From positions 2,002,501 to 2,066,500 of the forward strand of contig JAFBJZ010000951.1 of assembly GCA_016785225.1 (NCBI GenBank): DNA of 64,000 nucleotides. Direction: 5' to 3'. Below the pieces are notes generated by a model, which worked only from the letters and a program-made list of their open reading frames with translations, did not search any database and was not told the DNA's origin. Below are positions 15,001 to 25,600 of this stretch, piece after piece. Positions within the stretch are counted from its first letter, which is position 1; each line of letters begins with the position of its first letter. The DNA comes from Psettodes erumei (taxonomy: Eukaryota; Chordata; Actinopteri; Pleuronectiformes; Psettodidae). Position numbers and translations under genes: made by a program.

Positions 15001-18000
15001 AAATAGAGGAATGTTAAATGTATTTAAACAGGAACTCAAAAATGAGAAACTGCATCTCAGCCAAGACGCAGTTCCAGTTAACCCACAACTAGAATCCTTA
15101 TTATGTTGATGCTTAGCTCACACAAGCCCATAAAGAACTTGGGATTTCGTAATTCCAGTTCCTTCCACCATATCAACTGATTAATGTGCATCCTGCCAAA
15201 CAGCTGGCTGGCTGACAGGTTCAGATGGAACCCTTTTCTTCCCCATGTTTACCGGTGGTCTCCAGCTCGTCATTTAGTTCGGAGGCTTTGTTCTCCAGGT
15301 TGGCTTTGAAGGACTCCAGGCTGCCCCGATAACTCTGGAGTTTCTTGAGGTCGGCCTGTAGCTTCACCTTTTCCATCCTCTTGGTCATTAGACGGTCCTA
15401 TCCAGGAGCGGGGGGAACAGAAAATGATTTAATTTATTGCTGCCAACTCTAAAGATGTTACATATTACTTGTAGAACTCTGTACATTCAAACACACATAC
15501 TATTACAGCTCAGTGTCGAGGTTTTCAACCTTCCTACCTAAAATTAATTCTGTACAAATGCCCTCATTGTATATATGAATGGTAATGGAAATACCAAGAT
15601 TTATAGTTATAATCTCATCTGTATGCATGGGGATGTGTCAGTAGAAATGGCTTCTGACCGTCTGGCTCTCTTTCTCCAGTCGTTCAACTTCATCGCTGAG
15701 TATTCTGTGTTTCTCCTCCATTGAGGCCAGCAGGCCTTCGTCAACGTTGTAAAGCTTCTCTGTGAAGACACAAATGTGCACGCGCTTCTTGTTGATTTTT
15801 CCAACATTAAACTTTTTGATGGGACTGAAAATAAAAACTGAACATTACACTCAACTATGAAAGAGAAATAGATTGATTATTAAAAACTAATGCCAAAACG
15901 AGATTATGTGCTTACTTAGTTTAGTGAGGAATGTGTCATCCTCATCCTCAAATGTATCGTCACCCTGCATGAACTTGGAGTATGTCTCGGCTGTGTAATC
16001 CAGGAAGAGCTGCACAGGAACAAAGTGAAAGAGCAGTTTATACAACACAAACAGACGTTTGTCAACAACACAGAGAGATAGATACCTCAACAGCTTTGTA
16101 ATAAACACCATCAGCAAGAAAACTAATGGTTTAGATAGACTTGTGTTTGATTCCGACAATCAATGTACAGTATATCCTCCTGACATGTCTCTACAAGTGC
16201 ATTTCCTCAGTGTTTATGCCTCATGGAGCTGTTTAAAGAAGTTGGAGTACCTTGTTATACTCAGCCCCCTCCTCGATATTATCATTGTCTTCACAGAAGA
16301 CGCTGAACAGCAGCTCCTGCTTACTCAAACTCCAGTTGATCTGACACACAACAGTAGCACGCACACACACACACACACACATAATGAAAAGAGAGAGAGA
16401 GAGAGAGTATAAAACACTGGTCTCAATTATTTTCTTTTAACTCTTTAAATAAAAATCACATCAGTTTAAAAAACGTTGCTTGCTTCTCACCTTAACATTA
16501 TCGATCAGCCACATGAGTGCACCCAGGGCCTGTGGCCAGGTATGGGGAGCTCCAACAGAATACATTGAAGACTTGGAGATAACAAATGGATACCTTAAAC
16601 CATTAACAGGGAGAGATATAAACACAGACAATCAGTATTATGCTTCTTAAATTATAGAGGATGAGTCAACATTTGGGCTAAAAACAAATGCACAATGCTT
16701 TCTTGTGCCATGAATTTATTAGTCGCTATGGCATTTTTAGTCATTTTTTGTAATGTATTTTTGATGTTTCCTTTCATGGATGTTTCTTGCACAATTTTAT
16801 CGGACTCCATCTTTTAAATTCAGTGATAGAACAGCATTTAAGACTGTAGGAATATTAAGAAAAACACTGCAAAATAACGTGTACAATACGTAATATCGAG
16901 CACATTTTACCTCAAGGCTTTTAGGATAGCTGGAACCTCCTCCTCAACTTTTGAGTTTGGCATCTCAAAGGTCTGGTCCAGCTGGCGGTATATAAACTCA
17001 AACATCTTCACAAACTCCTTGGTTGAGGGAGACTGGAGAGTCTTGGCTGACAAAGTGCCTGGGTAACTGTGCTCCGTCAAAAACTAAAACAATAATAAGA
17101 GCTTCATTTATAACACAGTTACAACATGCTTTACAATGAAAACAGAGCACATTTAAAAAGCAAAGAGAATAAAACAAACTAAGAGCAATAGAAATGAATC
17201 AGATTACAAGACACAAAGTCAAATTAGCAAAAGTGTTTTACCTCATGCAGCTGTCTGATACACTGCTGAACATAGGATTTATCATGCAGAGGTCGAGCGT
17301 CTTTGATTTTCTCAGTTCCTCCAAACCCTGACATGGTGCTGTTGCGAGGCATGCTGGCTCCACTAGTCCTGCAGTCAAAATATGAACATGCCACCATCAT
17401 ATCAAATATCCATTTTGTTGATCAACAAGGAACACTAATCTTTATATCATTTGCATCACCTGTAGAAATGTATTACTGTCAAAGCAAAATAGACAATCAC
17501 AAGTTTATAATTAAAAATTAATCTGAGCAATTTTATCTTAAGAAGGGTAATCGCTTCGACTCATTTCAATACCTTTTAGCACTTGTATTCTGTTAATTTT
17601 CCCAAATTATGACTGAATCTGTGACACTGAGGTTTTACTCTCTTTGGGGTCCTAGTCACAGGATATTTATGGACAGAAGTCTCCCGCTTTCCTTGCTTTT
17701 CATGTCATGACTTACTTTACTTCATATTATTACTGCTATAACTGTAACGGTAAATATGATATTAGACTTACTTTACTTTCTTAGCCATAACACTGTAATA
17801 CAATTTAAGTTTCTACAATGTAATTCTCATACCGAGCACCAAAGAAGCTGGTCCTTCTTTCAGAGGTCACAGACTGCGGTTTGGGTATGCTGAGCTTTCC
17901 AAATGAAGGCTGTTTACTGTAAAGGAAAAAGATCAAACTGTGAACAAATGGATGTATTCCACTTGCTGAATCACATTTTAACAAGCTGTCACGATCCATC

Positions 18001-19119
18001 CTTCTACTTCCCTCATCAACGCTTGATTGAGTTCACAGAAGGTGATGTTTATGTCCCAGTTTGTAATAACACATAGAGGAAAAAATCTACAACTATTCTG
18101 ATAATTGATTTACTGTTAAAGACACCTGTCAAGAAAAAATGCCTCACATTTGGACTGTTGGTTGGAAAGAAACGAGACATGTGAGGAGGCCACGTTTTAC
18201 TCCAAGATAATTTGATGGGCGTTCGTCAGTGTTTTCTCATGTTGTGCAGGCTAAATAGTTAATCAACAGAATAATGGTAAATAGTGAGCGACTATGCCCA
18301 AAATGTGTGGTCCCACCTTACCTATCTTAATGTAACATATTTGATACGTTCCTTTATGAGAAGGAGTCCAGTAGTTAGGTTTATAATTCTTGTTGTGGGT
18401 GTGGTTCACATTAGGTTCTACCAACCACATATTTGCTTGCTACTAGAATCGGTGATGCGATGCAATGTCGGGATGAATAATTTTCCTTTAGAAAGTTCTT
18501 TTCAAACCAACCTTTGGGGCGTTGTATACACCATGCTCATCCTGTTGCTGTCTTGCACTCGCATAGGCAGCTCCGATGGTCTGCTGCCCGTTGCTCGACT
18601 CATCCTTCCTCTGTACACAATTTATTACAAAAACGAAACAGACGTTGCTTACCCGCGTTATTCTACCGTTTCACGAAGAAGCCACCAACAACATAAAATG
18701 CATGTTGGTGCGATTATGTCGATTACGTTTTGAAGTAATTGTCAATAGCAGACCAAAGCCAGTTAATGTCAAGTCTGTCAGAAGCTCAGGTCGTGATATG
18801 CCGTAAGTCAGCTAGCTAACTAGCGTTGCAACTACATTGTAGTCGTATAGTGACCTTATTTAGGTACAAGCTAAACATGCCAAACTGGTCGCATTATGGC
18901 CAAAGCTAAAATCGGTTCTTAGGAAGTATACTAAACATTAAGTAATTATTGCGGCTGGTAACGGTAGCTAGCATTAGCATTAGAGCGATTGATTGGCATT
19001 ATCGTAGCCAAGTTACCAAAACCATTTCATTTTGCCCGACGGGTACTTGCCGATTATTTTCAACGATACACAATAACTTTGAAGTGGGTTTGCAGCGAAT
19101 TAGAGACGTACCGCTCCAT
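12097..19119 (-). CDS. ndc80: NDC80/HEC1 outer kinetochore protein
   Basis: Subunit of the NDC80 complex (with NUF2, SPC24, SPC25), which binds spindle microtubules at kinetochores. Coding exons, 5' to 3': 19119-19112, 18610-18512, 17916-17833, 17368-17242, 17083-16911, 16593-16491, 16340-16251, 16009-15916, 15759-15659, 15397-15253, 14832-14627, 14298-14149, 13950-13861, 13763-13671, 13159-13029, 12791-12689, 12225-12097. They sum to 1926 nt, giving 641 aa against 642 in human. The basic N-terminal tail (to about residue 95) has Aurora-B-like sites such as RRTS and ARTS. The calponin-homology domain spans about residues 95-215 and includes SKSSMYSVGAPHTWPQ. Coiled coil follows from about 260, including LAEYHKLARKLKLIP. 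The start is uncertain: ATG at 19119 lies in exon 1 and joins in frame to a second ATG at 18603, which aligns better with the human start and would give 636 aa. Expression is expected in dividing cells. Confidence 0.96.
12309..12530. repeat. 19-bp inverted repeat and degenerate transposon-like sequence in ndc80 intron
   Basis: Perfect 19-bp inverted repeat: arms 12309-12327 and 12342-12360 with a 14-nt spacer. The arm GATCAGCCACAACATTCAA resembles an end sequence I associate with dispersed DNA-transposon remnants in fish. A second degraded copy (CCAGTTAACCACAATATTAAAACC, here broken up at 12456-12480) lies nearby. The whole stretch is in the last ndc80 intron (12226-12688). Family assignment is from memory and weak; the hairpin is directly visible. 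Confidence 0.55.
16362..16407. repeat. (CA)n and (GA)n microsatellites in ndc80 intron
   Basis: About ten CA units (16362-16381), then a 9-nt gap and about eight GA units (16391-16407). They sit 22 nt upstream of the exon that starts at 16340 in the transcript sense. On the minus strand they therefore give a TC/TG run just before a 3' splice site, where length changes could alter the pyrimidine tract. Confidence 0.9.
18806..18975. repeat. GCTAGC/TTAGC motif cluster near ndc80 promoter
   Basis: Several overlapping GCTAGC, GCTAACTAGC and GCATTAGC words occur in the first ndc80 intron close to the promoter. A much larger cluster of the same words surrounds the nipbl promoter at about 44515-45180. 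Confidence 0.5.
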
Positions 19120-19260
19120 GTTTCGGAGATAGAAAGCTAATGTTTGTGAAGTCAATGGAACAACCGAAGAACGTACAAAACTCAGTAACCGCCAAAACAA
19201 TCCAAAATACCGGACGGCAGTGACGTCACAAGAGTACGGCGAGCAGTTTGGGCCAAGAAT
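19112..19260 (-). promoter_or_regulatory. ndc80: ndc80 first exon and promoter with perfect CRE
   Basis: The minus strand has a strong 5' splice site, GTACGT, immediately below 19112. This defines a mostly noncoding first exon that ends with ATGGAGCG. About 100 bp upstream is TGACGTCA (19221-19228), the full palindromic cAMP response element bound by CREB/ATF proteins. No TATA box is evident. The transcription start is not precisely locatable; somewhere around 19190-19215 is inferred. Confidence 0.55.
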
Positions 19261-19903
19261 GCTTCGCGATGCTCTGTATTGACTGACTCGTCCACATTTC
19301 ATATGAACACACCGCACAGTGGAGGTAGATCAGTCTAAGATTACACTTCCGTTTAGCGGGTAAAACCTCTTGAGTCATTTTATAACTTTTATAAAATCCT
19401 AAAAAGCCACCAAGTTGCACAAATAGATGGTTGAAATTGTTGGGTAAGTCCTCTGGCAAAGTACAGTTTCCTAATGTGTAAACCATGGCTGTAACAATTC
19501 CGAATGTGTCTGACAGACTTGTCCCAAGTGATCATACTGTTTGATGTACTACGTATAGCTGGTATAAGATTACCTGAAAATAACAGAGCCGTTACTCTTA
19601 AGCTTGATTCTCCAAAGGGCACAAAAGACTTGCATGATAGTCCTTTCAATTACTATAAAAAACAATTTAAACAACAAATTATGACTACACCTGTGGTTTT
19701 GTTTCGTTTGACATTTGTGTATTACAACTCAAAGCTGAACTGTCCCGCATCATTTCCTTGGCTCGCTCCCTCCCATGATCAACTCTCTAAATTTCATTTG
19801 AGATCTGTCTGTGAAATACCCTGGTCCTATACTTTTCTTCATTTGCAAAATAAAAGATCAGATTAACACTTTGAGCAGACAAGTGACAAAGAGAAGTAGA
19901 AAA

Positions 19904-20804
19904 TTTATTGCAGTATTTGTTCCACCAAAAGGGTATGAATCCCCTTTCCTCTTATTACTAGGGTGACCTAATACAACAAAATCTACATTTACAAAATATC
20001 CTCCTGCAATAGGCCACATATACTGCATGCGTAGTTCGAAATAGAATAAATTATATTCAGAGGACTCTGCCATTGTACAGCATGGACAAATAAAAGTGAA
20101 CAAAAATAAAAATTCTTATTTTTTTCTGTTTTCTTCTTTTTCTTTCAAATATCTAAAAGCTAAAAGGAAAAACCATCAGGGTGCTAGTATAATAAACTCC
20201 AAAAACACTTTAATAAGAACATCAAAAAGACTAATTTCCAACATTCACTTAAGGTTTTATTCTTTTTTTACAGCTTTTTTTTCTTCAGAGATATAAACAT
20301 TTTAGTTTTTTGTTGTGTTAAACTATGATACAGTGGGAGTAGAAATGAGCGACTAGAATCTGCTGCACAACAGCGAAGGAGCTCCCACAACAATGTTGAC
20401 AAAACATTTCCCTCCAGGTCTCTTTTCCGATAGCCTTTTTAAGGGATAATTTGGGTGAATTATTCCTTTAATGCCTTCTGGATTCTATCCTCTGAACTTG
20501 TACACAAACAAAACATGAGCAGTCCCTCTAATATAATAAGTCTTATGTTTTGTGTCATTTTTGCAAGAATAACTCATGTAAAAGTATGTAGTGTCAAATA
20601 TTCTTGCCCTCTTGTGTTTTTCTTACAAAAATGAGGAAGGAGAGGAGGAGGGTAGGAATCCAGTGAAGTTTGGCTGTGTTGTTGGAGGTGGCAGGTTGAG
20701 GAGGAGGAGCAGGAGCAGGGAAAAGGATGATTCTGATAAAGTAGAAATGGAGCAAGGGGGAGGGGGGTCAAAAAAAACATAAAAAAAACACCACACGGGA
20801 GCCA
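19904..20804 (-). other. nipbl: nipbl 3' UTR with candidate poly(A) signals
   Basis: About 900 nt follow the nipbl stop codon on the minus strand, with AATAAA signals at 20261-20256 and 19909-19904. The 20630-20800 part is purine-rich on the plus strand (GGAGGAGG-type), so pyrimidine-rich in the transcript. The distal signal leaves about 700 bp before the ndc80 first exon. Which signal is used cannot be told from sequence. Confidence 0.55.
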
Positions 20805-22630
20805 TTAGCTAGCCCCTCCTTCCCGTGCTGCATACAGTGAGCGTAAAGTCTGTACTACTTTGTTGCTCAGTTTGTGGTTGCTGGTCAAGGCAATCTTCTT
20901 GTAAATGATGTCCGACTCCTTAATAGTGTCCACCCAAGGCACCAGTTTGCGACCATCACGTTTCTTGGCCTCCGCCCAGGGCCCCGAGTAGGAGCCGGCC
21001 ATCCAGTGGATGCTGTATCCGTTGGAGGTCTTGTTGATGACTCGCGCTATTTGTGGCCGGTCCTTGTATTTGGGGCAGCAAAGGGCGATCACATCCATAG
21101 CATCCACTGTCTCACTCATGCGGCCGGGGTCCGAGGAGTCACCTGCTCGCCTTGACTTTCGAGAGGACTGCAGGGAGGACAGAAGAAAAACAAAAAAGAG
21201 GTTGCACTATTTTCCCCGCACATTTTCAAATATTATTTTATAAACAAGTGTGAGAATCCATCTCACCCCTGGGGTCCTTTCGTCACCGTCGCTGTCATCG
21301 TCATCTGTCTCTGGTCCTGCCTGATTGCGCGGACTGGGTCCTGACATGGGGCCTAAGCCTCCCAGTAGGGCGTTTATGGCTTTGTTTCTGATGTTCGCGC
21401 TGGCAGACGCTTCCCCCTCCTCGTCCTCCTCGTCTGGGTCCAGATGTTCCATCAGAACCTTGAACTGTGTGGTGTGAAAGGGTAAGACAGCAACTTTGAG
21501 CCACAAGTTTGACACTTCTCATGAGTAAAAGGAACCAAATGTGACAGGATGGAGTTGGGGTTAAGACTGCAAACTAACAAGTACTGAATGATTTGAGGGG
21601 CAGCGCTGTTCATGAGCATCAAAAGGCACAAATATGACACAAAGAATAAAGGTGATTTCAAATGAAGTCTAAGCTGTCATGCTCTTCAGGGAAATAAAAA
21701 AAATACATAAAAGTTCTTAGAAACTAAGCTGCTGCTATAACCAGAAAATATAAATTCTACTGCAATCAAGCAGTCCTAATTTTATTAATTTCATATTCAA
21801 GTTCATGTGTAAACTAAGCTTTTGAGAAATTATTTTCCATTTAAATTCTAATCTAAAGGGCATTAGAGAAGACAAAAAGTAATTCAACCTAAAAACCACT
21901 GAAATATGAACTCACAATCTGTGATGTACAGAAAGCATTGCCCATTAAGTGTGATGTACATTCATTACTTACATCTAGGTACTGTTTGACTATCCTCTTC
22001 TTGACATCGTCTGTCAGCGTGGCACGAGCCATGTTGTTGGAGATGAAGTCGATGGTTTGTCGGGGGTGGAAGTGAATAGTGCTTTTCCTGTTCACTGCCT
22101 TATCGTACACCTTGGCTGACTCTGTCGGAGAGTACTTCTGAATTTTACTGTTGAAAGATAAATGTTTCAGTTAGAGCGTAATCCACACTGGAAAATGAAG
22201 ATATATTCTTATCAAAAGCTGAACAAATGTTGTGTAGATCTTACCTGTCAGAGAATCCATACTGGTTCTTCAGATGCTGTTTGAGCACCAGCAGCAAGAG
22301 GATGCCCTGAACAGCATTAGCAAAGTCCAAGAGACCCGAGGGATTGTCTGGGAGGAGCCTCATTACTTTTTCACAATCCTCCACATCCAAATCGTCCAGA
22401 TCAGATTCCTCTGAGCTCTCTGAGGCTGCGACAGGTTTTCTGGCCTTTTTCGGCCGCCGTACCACATCGTCGTCGTCGTTGTCGCCATTGTCATCACTGT
22501 TGCTGTTCTCTTCGTCGTCACTTCGGAAAGAATCGCAGTTCAGCTTGTCCTCGGCGTCCTCCCCATCTGACGTGTTCTTCCACTGCTTCTTTACCTTCTT
22601 CTCCTTACGTCTTGGCTCTTTTAACAGGAG
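20805..22630 (-). other. nipbl: nipbl C-terminal exons: acidic segment and conserved tail
   Basis: The exon 22630-22245 (residues about 2182-2310) carries a lysine-rich start, then an acidic, low-complexity run of D/E/S/N, then a conserved block with GILLLLVLKQHLKNQYGFSD. The next two exons hold KIQKYSPTESAKVYDKA and a DEEDEEGE acidic cluster. The last exon encodes 120 residues, including CCPKYKDRPQIARVI, a GYSIHWMAGSYSG block and DGRKLVPWVDTIKESDIIYK. It corresponds to the end of the long human NIPBL isoform and is strongly conserved up to the final residues EGGAS. Confidence 0.9.
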
Positions 22631-25600
22631 CTGTGCAGGCAGAAATAAAACAATCAGAACCATATCCATTTTTTGTTATAAAACTTCTTCTATGAAACTT
22701 CTTTTCTAACCTACCTCTTTGAAGGTTTGCAACAGGTTGCTGCCAGAAACAGACAGGGTGATGTCTATGTGGTGCATGATGAAGAGAGGTTCCTCCTGGC
22801 TCTGGTATGGGAAACAGGCGAGGTTGTCTGCTATGAACAGCAGCATGTTCACTTCCGTCTTCTGCAAAAAGAGAAAACATGGGAATATTGAGAATAAAGG
22901 CCTAGGAACAACTCACTTTGCAGCCTTTGCTTGTTAGAACTTAGATAGACCATAAAACAATAAAAACTTTACAATGAACAGTGGAAATACAATGTATGTG
23001 TACAGTGGGGGTCCAAAAGTGTGAGAGCACTTTGCATGTGTTATAATAAGTGCAGGTTTACTCACAGCACTGTCATCAAAGAGGTTCAGCAGTGAGATGA
23101 GGAAAGCCCTGCGGTGCTGGCGGTTTCCCCGGATCATAGTGAAGAGGTGGGAGCAGAGTGCTGAGTGGGTCTCGTCCTGTCTGAAACCTCTTATGATGCT
23201 CCTTCGAGACAAATCGATGGCCTGCTGCAAGTTGTAGGACATCTTCATCCCAGCAACTGCCTTCATCTGTGAAAGAACGCGTCCAGAGAGAAGTTTTACA
23301 AATCTAGCATTTGGGGCAACTGCTGAGAAAGCTGTTGCAATGGGAACGTGCAAGTAAAACAATGAGACTCAGATTCAGGCTACAGCATTTGTACAGCACA
23401 ACAAAAGTTCCACCTAAAGGAAAAAAACTGTTTTCACTCACATGGATGAATCCTGTGTACTTTTTGTCAATCTCCACCAGCTGCTGGTCAGCTTTGTTCC
23501 TCATGCTGGGCTCTGGGTCTGTTCCCATCGCAATGAGGTAGGGTACACACTGCACAGAATAACAATGTTATGTTCCCCTGCATGTGTTCATATAATTCTG
23601 TTTACCATACAATGACAAATATAAATTGGAAGTAACAACAGTACAGCACATGACAAATGGGACTGTCGGTCGTTTACTGGAGGTTGAGTGGTTTGACAGG
23701 TTGTGGCGTTCACGTCTTACCTGTACTGGATGGATCAGACCCTGGTTGAGCGTGAGAGCTATGACGTTGAGAGCAAAGTGACGTACACTGGACTGGGTGT
23801 GGAAGAAGGCCTCCAACACCTGTTTCAGATAAAGCTGCATGATGGAGCTGCTCATCCCTGAAGAGATGTCTCCCATCTCCTTCAGATCCTCCTGTTTGGA
23901 CAGTTTCTTCCCTGCAAGGAAGGATTATTCATTCCATTACAATACAATACTGCAAAGCTGTTAAACCAGCGCAACTTCACTTACATTCTCTGTCTGCCTC
24001 CTGCATGCGTGTGTCCTCCTCCTGAAGGTACGTCTGGAGGTTTTTGAGGACCTGGATTTTGAGGTTGATGGAGGAGGCGACGTCAGCCAGGATGCCGTTG
24101 TACAAGGACTTCACCTCAGGCACAAACATCTGGCTGGGATGCATGATCACAAGGAAGCCTGCGGGAAAAGAAGGGACGTAAGTACAAGTTAAAATACAGT
24201 CTCCATCGAGATCATCTCCACCTGCTGGGGCTTGCAGCTTCAAGCACATCTGTGGCCTTTCTATTACAGATCTGCGAGTTGACACTCTAGGTCAGTGACT
24301 CAGTAATACGATGAACTTTACATTTGTTTAATGTGAACATATGGAATAAGCGTTCTTGCCTAAGCCGATGATGGCTTTGCCCTTGACCTCCTCGTCGTCA
24401 TGTTTGGTGAAGTATAGCAGCAGCTCGAGAACTTTCTCCTTGATAACAACCTGTAGACAACATACATAGACACTGCTGTGAGACAGCATGCATTTTATCA
24501 TCTGTTACAGCAATAGCAAAGATGGCAGTGCAGTGGCTTTGGTTCCACATTCAAGCTAATATTGGTTGTGGCTCTAAACTAAGCTGGGAATGGGAACCTT
24601 TTCTCTAACAGTGGCTAGGGGAACTGTTTGAGCTGGTGGCCATAAACCACTGACAGGACTTAAAAGTTGCAATCCATAGCGTTCCCTGGGTTTAATTTGA
24701 ACAACCGTCACAAAACATCAACCGCCGTCCTACCTTGTTCGTGCCCTTGAACTCTTCCAGGTCAAAATCGAAGTGACGAGCCAGGGCACCCACGGTGAAG
24801 AGTGATCGCAGCAGGAAAGGCTTGTTTGCTCCCAATGTTGCGCTGTTAGGATCCTCCTGATGCTGAATCTTGAGCCTGTTAAGTGCACCTGGAAAAGCAA
24901 AAAAAGAATATGTTGTTAAGTGAACCTAGTCTCTGCGTGTGCCATTTTCTTGCTTTTAACGGTTTTCGAGTTTTTTCCCACTAGCACTGGTGACTATGTC
25001 AAAATCTATGACCACTCGATATGGGAACACACTGACTTTGTGGACCTGCTTGGAAAGTTGAAAGTTATAGTTGAGTTATAGTTCCTTCTTTTGGACTGTG
25101 GTGAAAGTGATGCTTGCATATCTTACTGTAGAATTTGTTGAAGCAAGCCCAGACAAACTTGTAGTTGTGCGTCACTTTGTTGACAACAGCGCCAAGACAG
25201 CTCACACAGTGCTGGACCACCTAGAAAAAGGAGGGAGTACATCATAACATCTCGATAAAAACACTGATTACACAGTAGTGCACCCTGTATAGATTTGTAA
25301 ATAGCATCGCCACGCACAGTCATGCCATATTTGATGATGAGCTTCATGAGGTCTTCTTCGATGGTGGCAAGGAAAGTTTCACTGGGGTGCTCCATGAGCG
25401 GTACCACGAGTTCCAAGATCTTTGCCACATTGCAAATGACCATGAAGTCATTGGCAGTCTGCAGGGGAGATACAATAATTGGTAAAAACAAGTATGCCAT
25501 CTTTGGATTCAACAGTGAATTCTGCATCATATTCATTTCCCACTGTAATATAAAGGATTATTAAAGCCGCAGTAATATTTTCCTTTTCTTAGTAATTCCG

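Noticed and set aside
19504..19866. Plus-strand open frame of 120 codons followed by AATAAA, between nipbl and ndc80
   Set aside because: Despite the tidy poly(A)-like signal there is no recognisable domain, and the frame lies in the gap between two minus-strand genes. Transcript evidence would be needed to revive it.
22344..22709. Plus-strand open frame of 121 codons opposite the acidic nipbl exon
   Set aside because: Ser/Phe-rich antisense shadow of the D/E/K-rich coding strand; no independent evidence.
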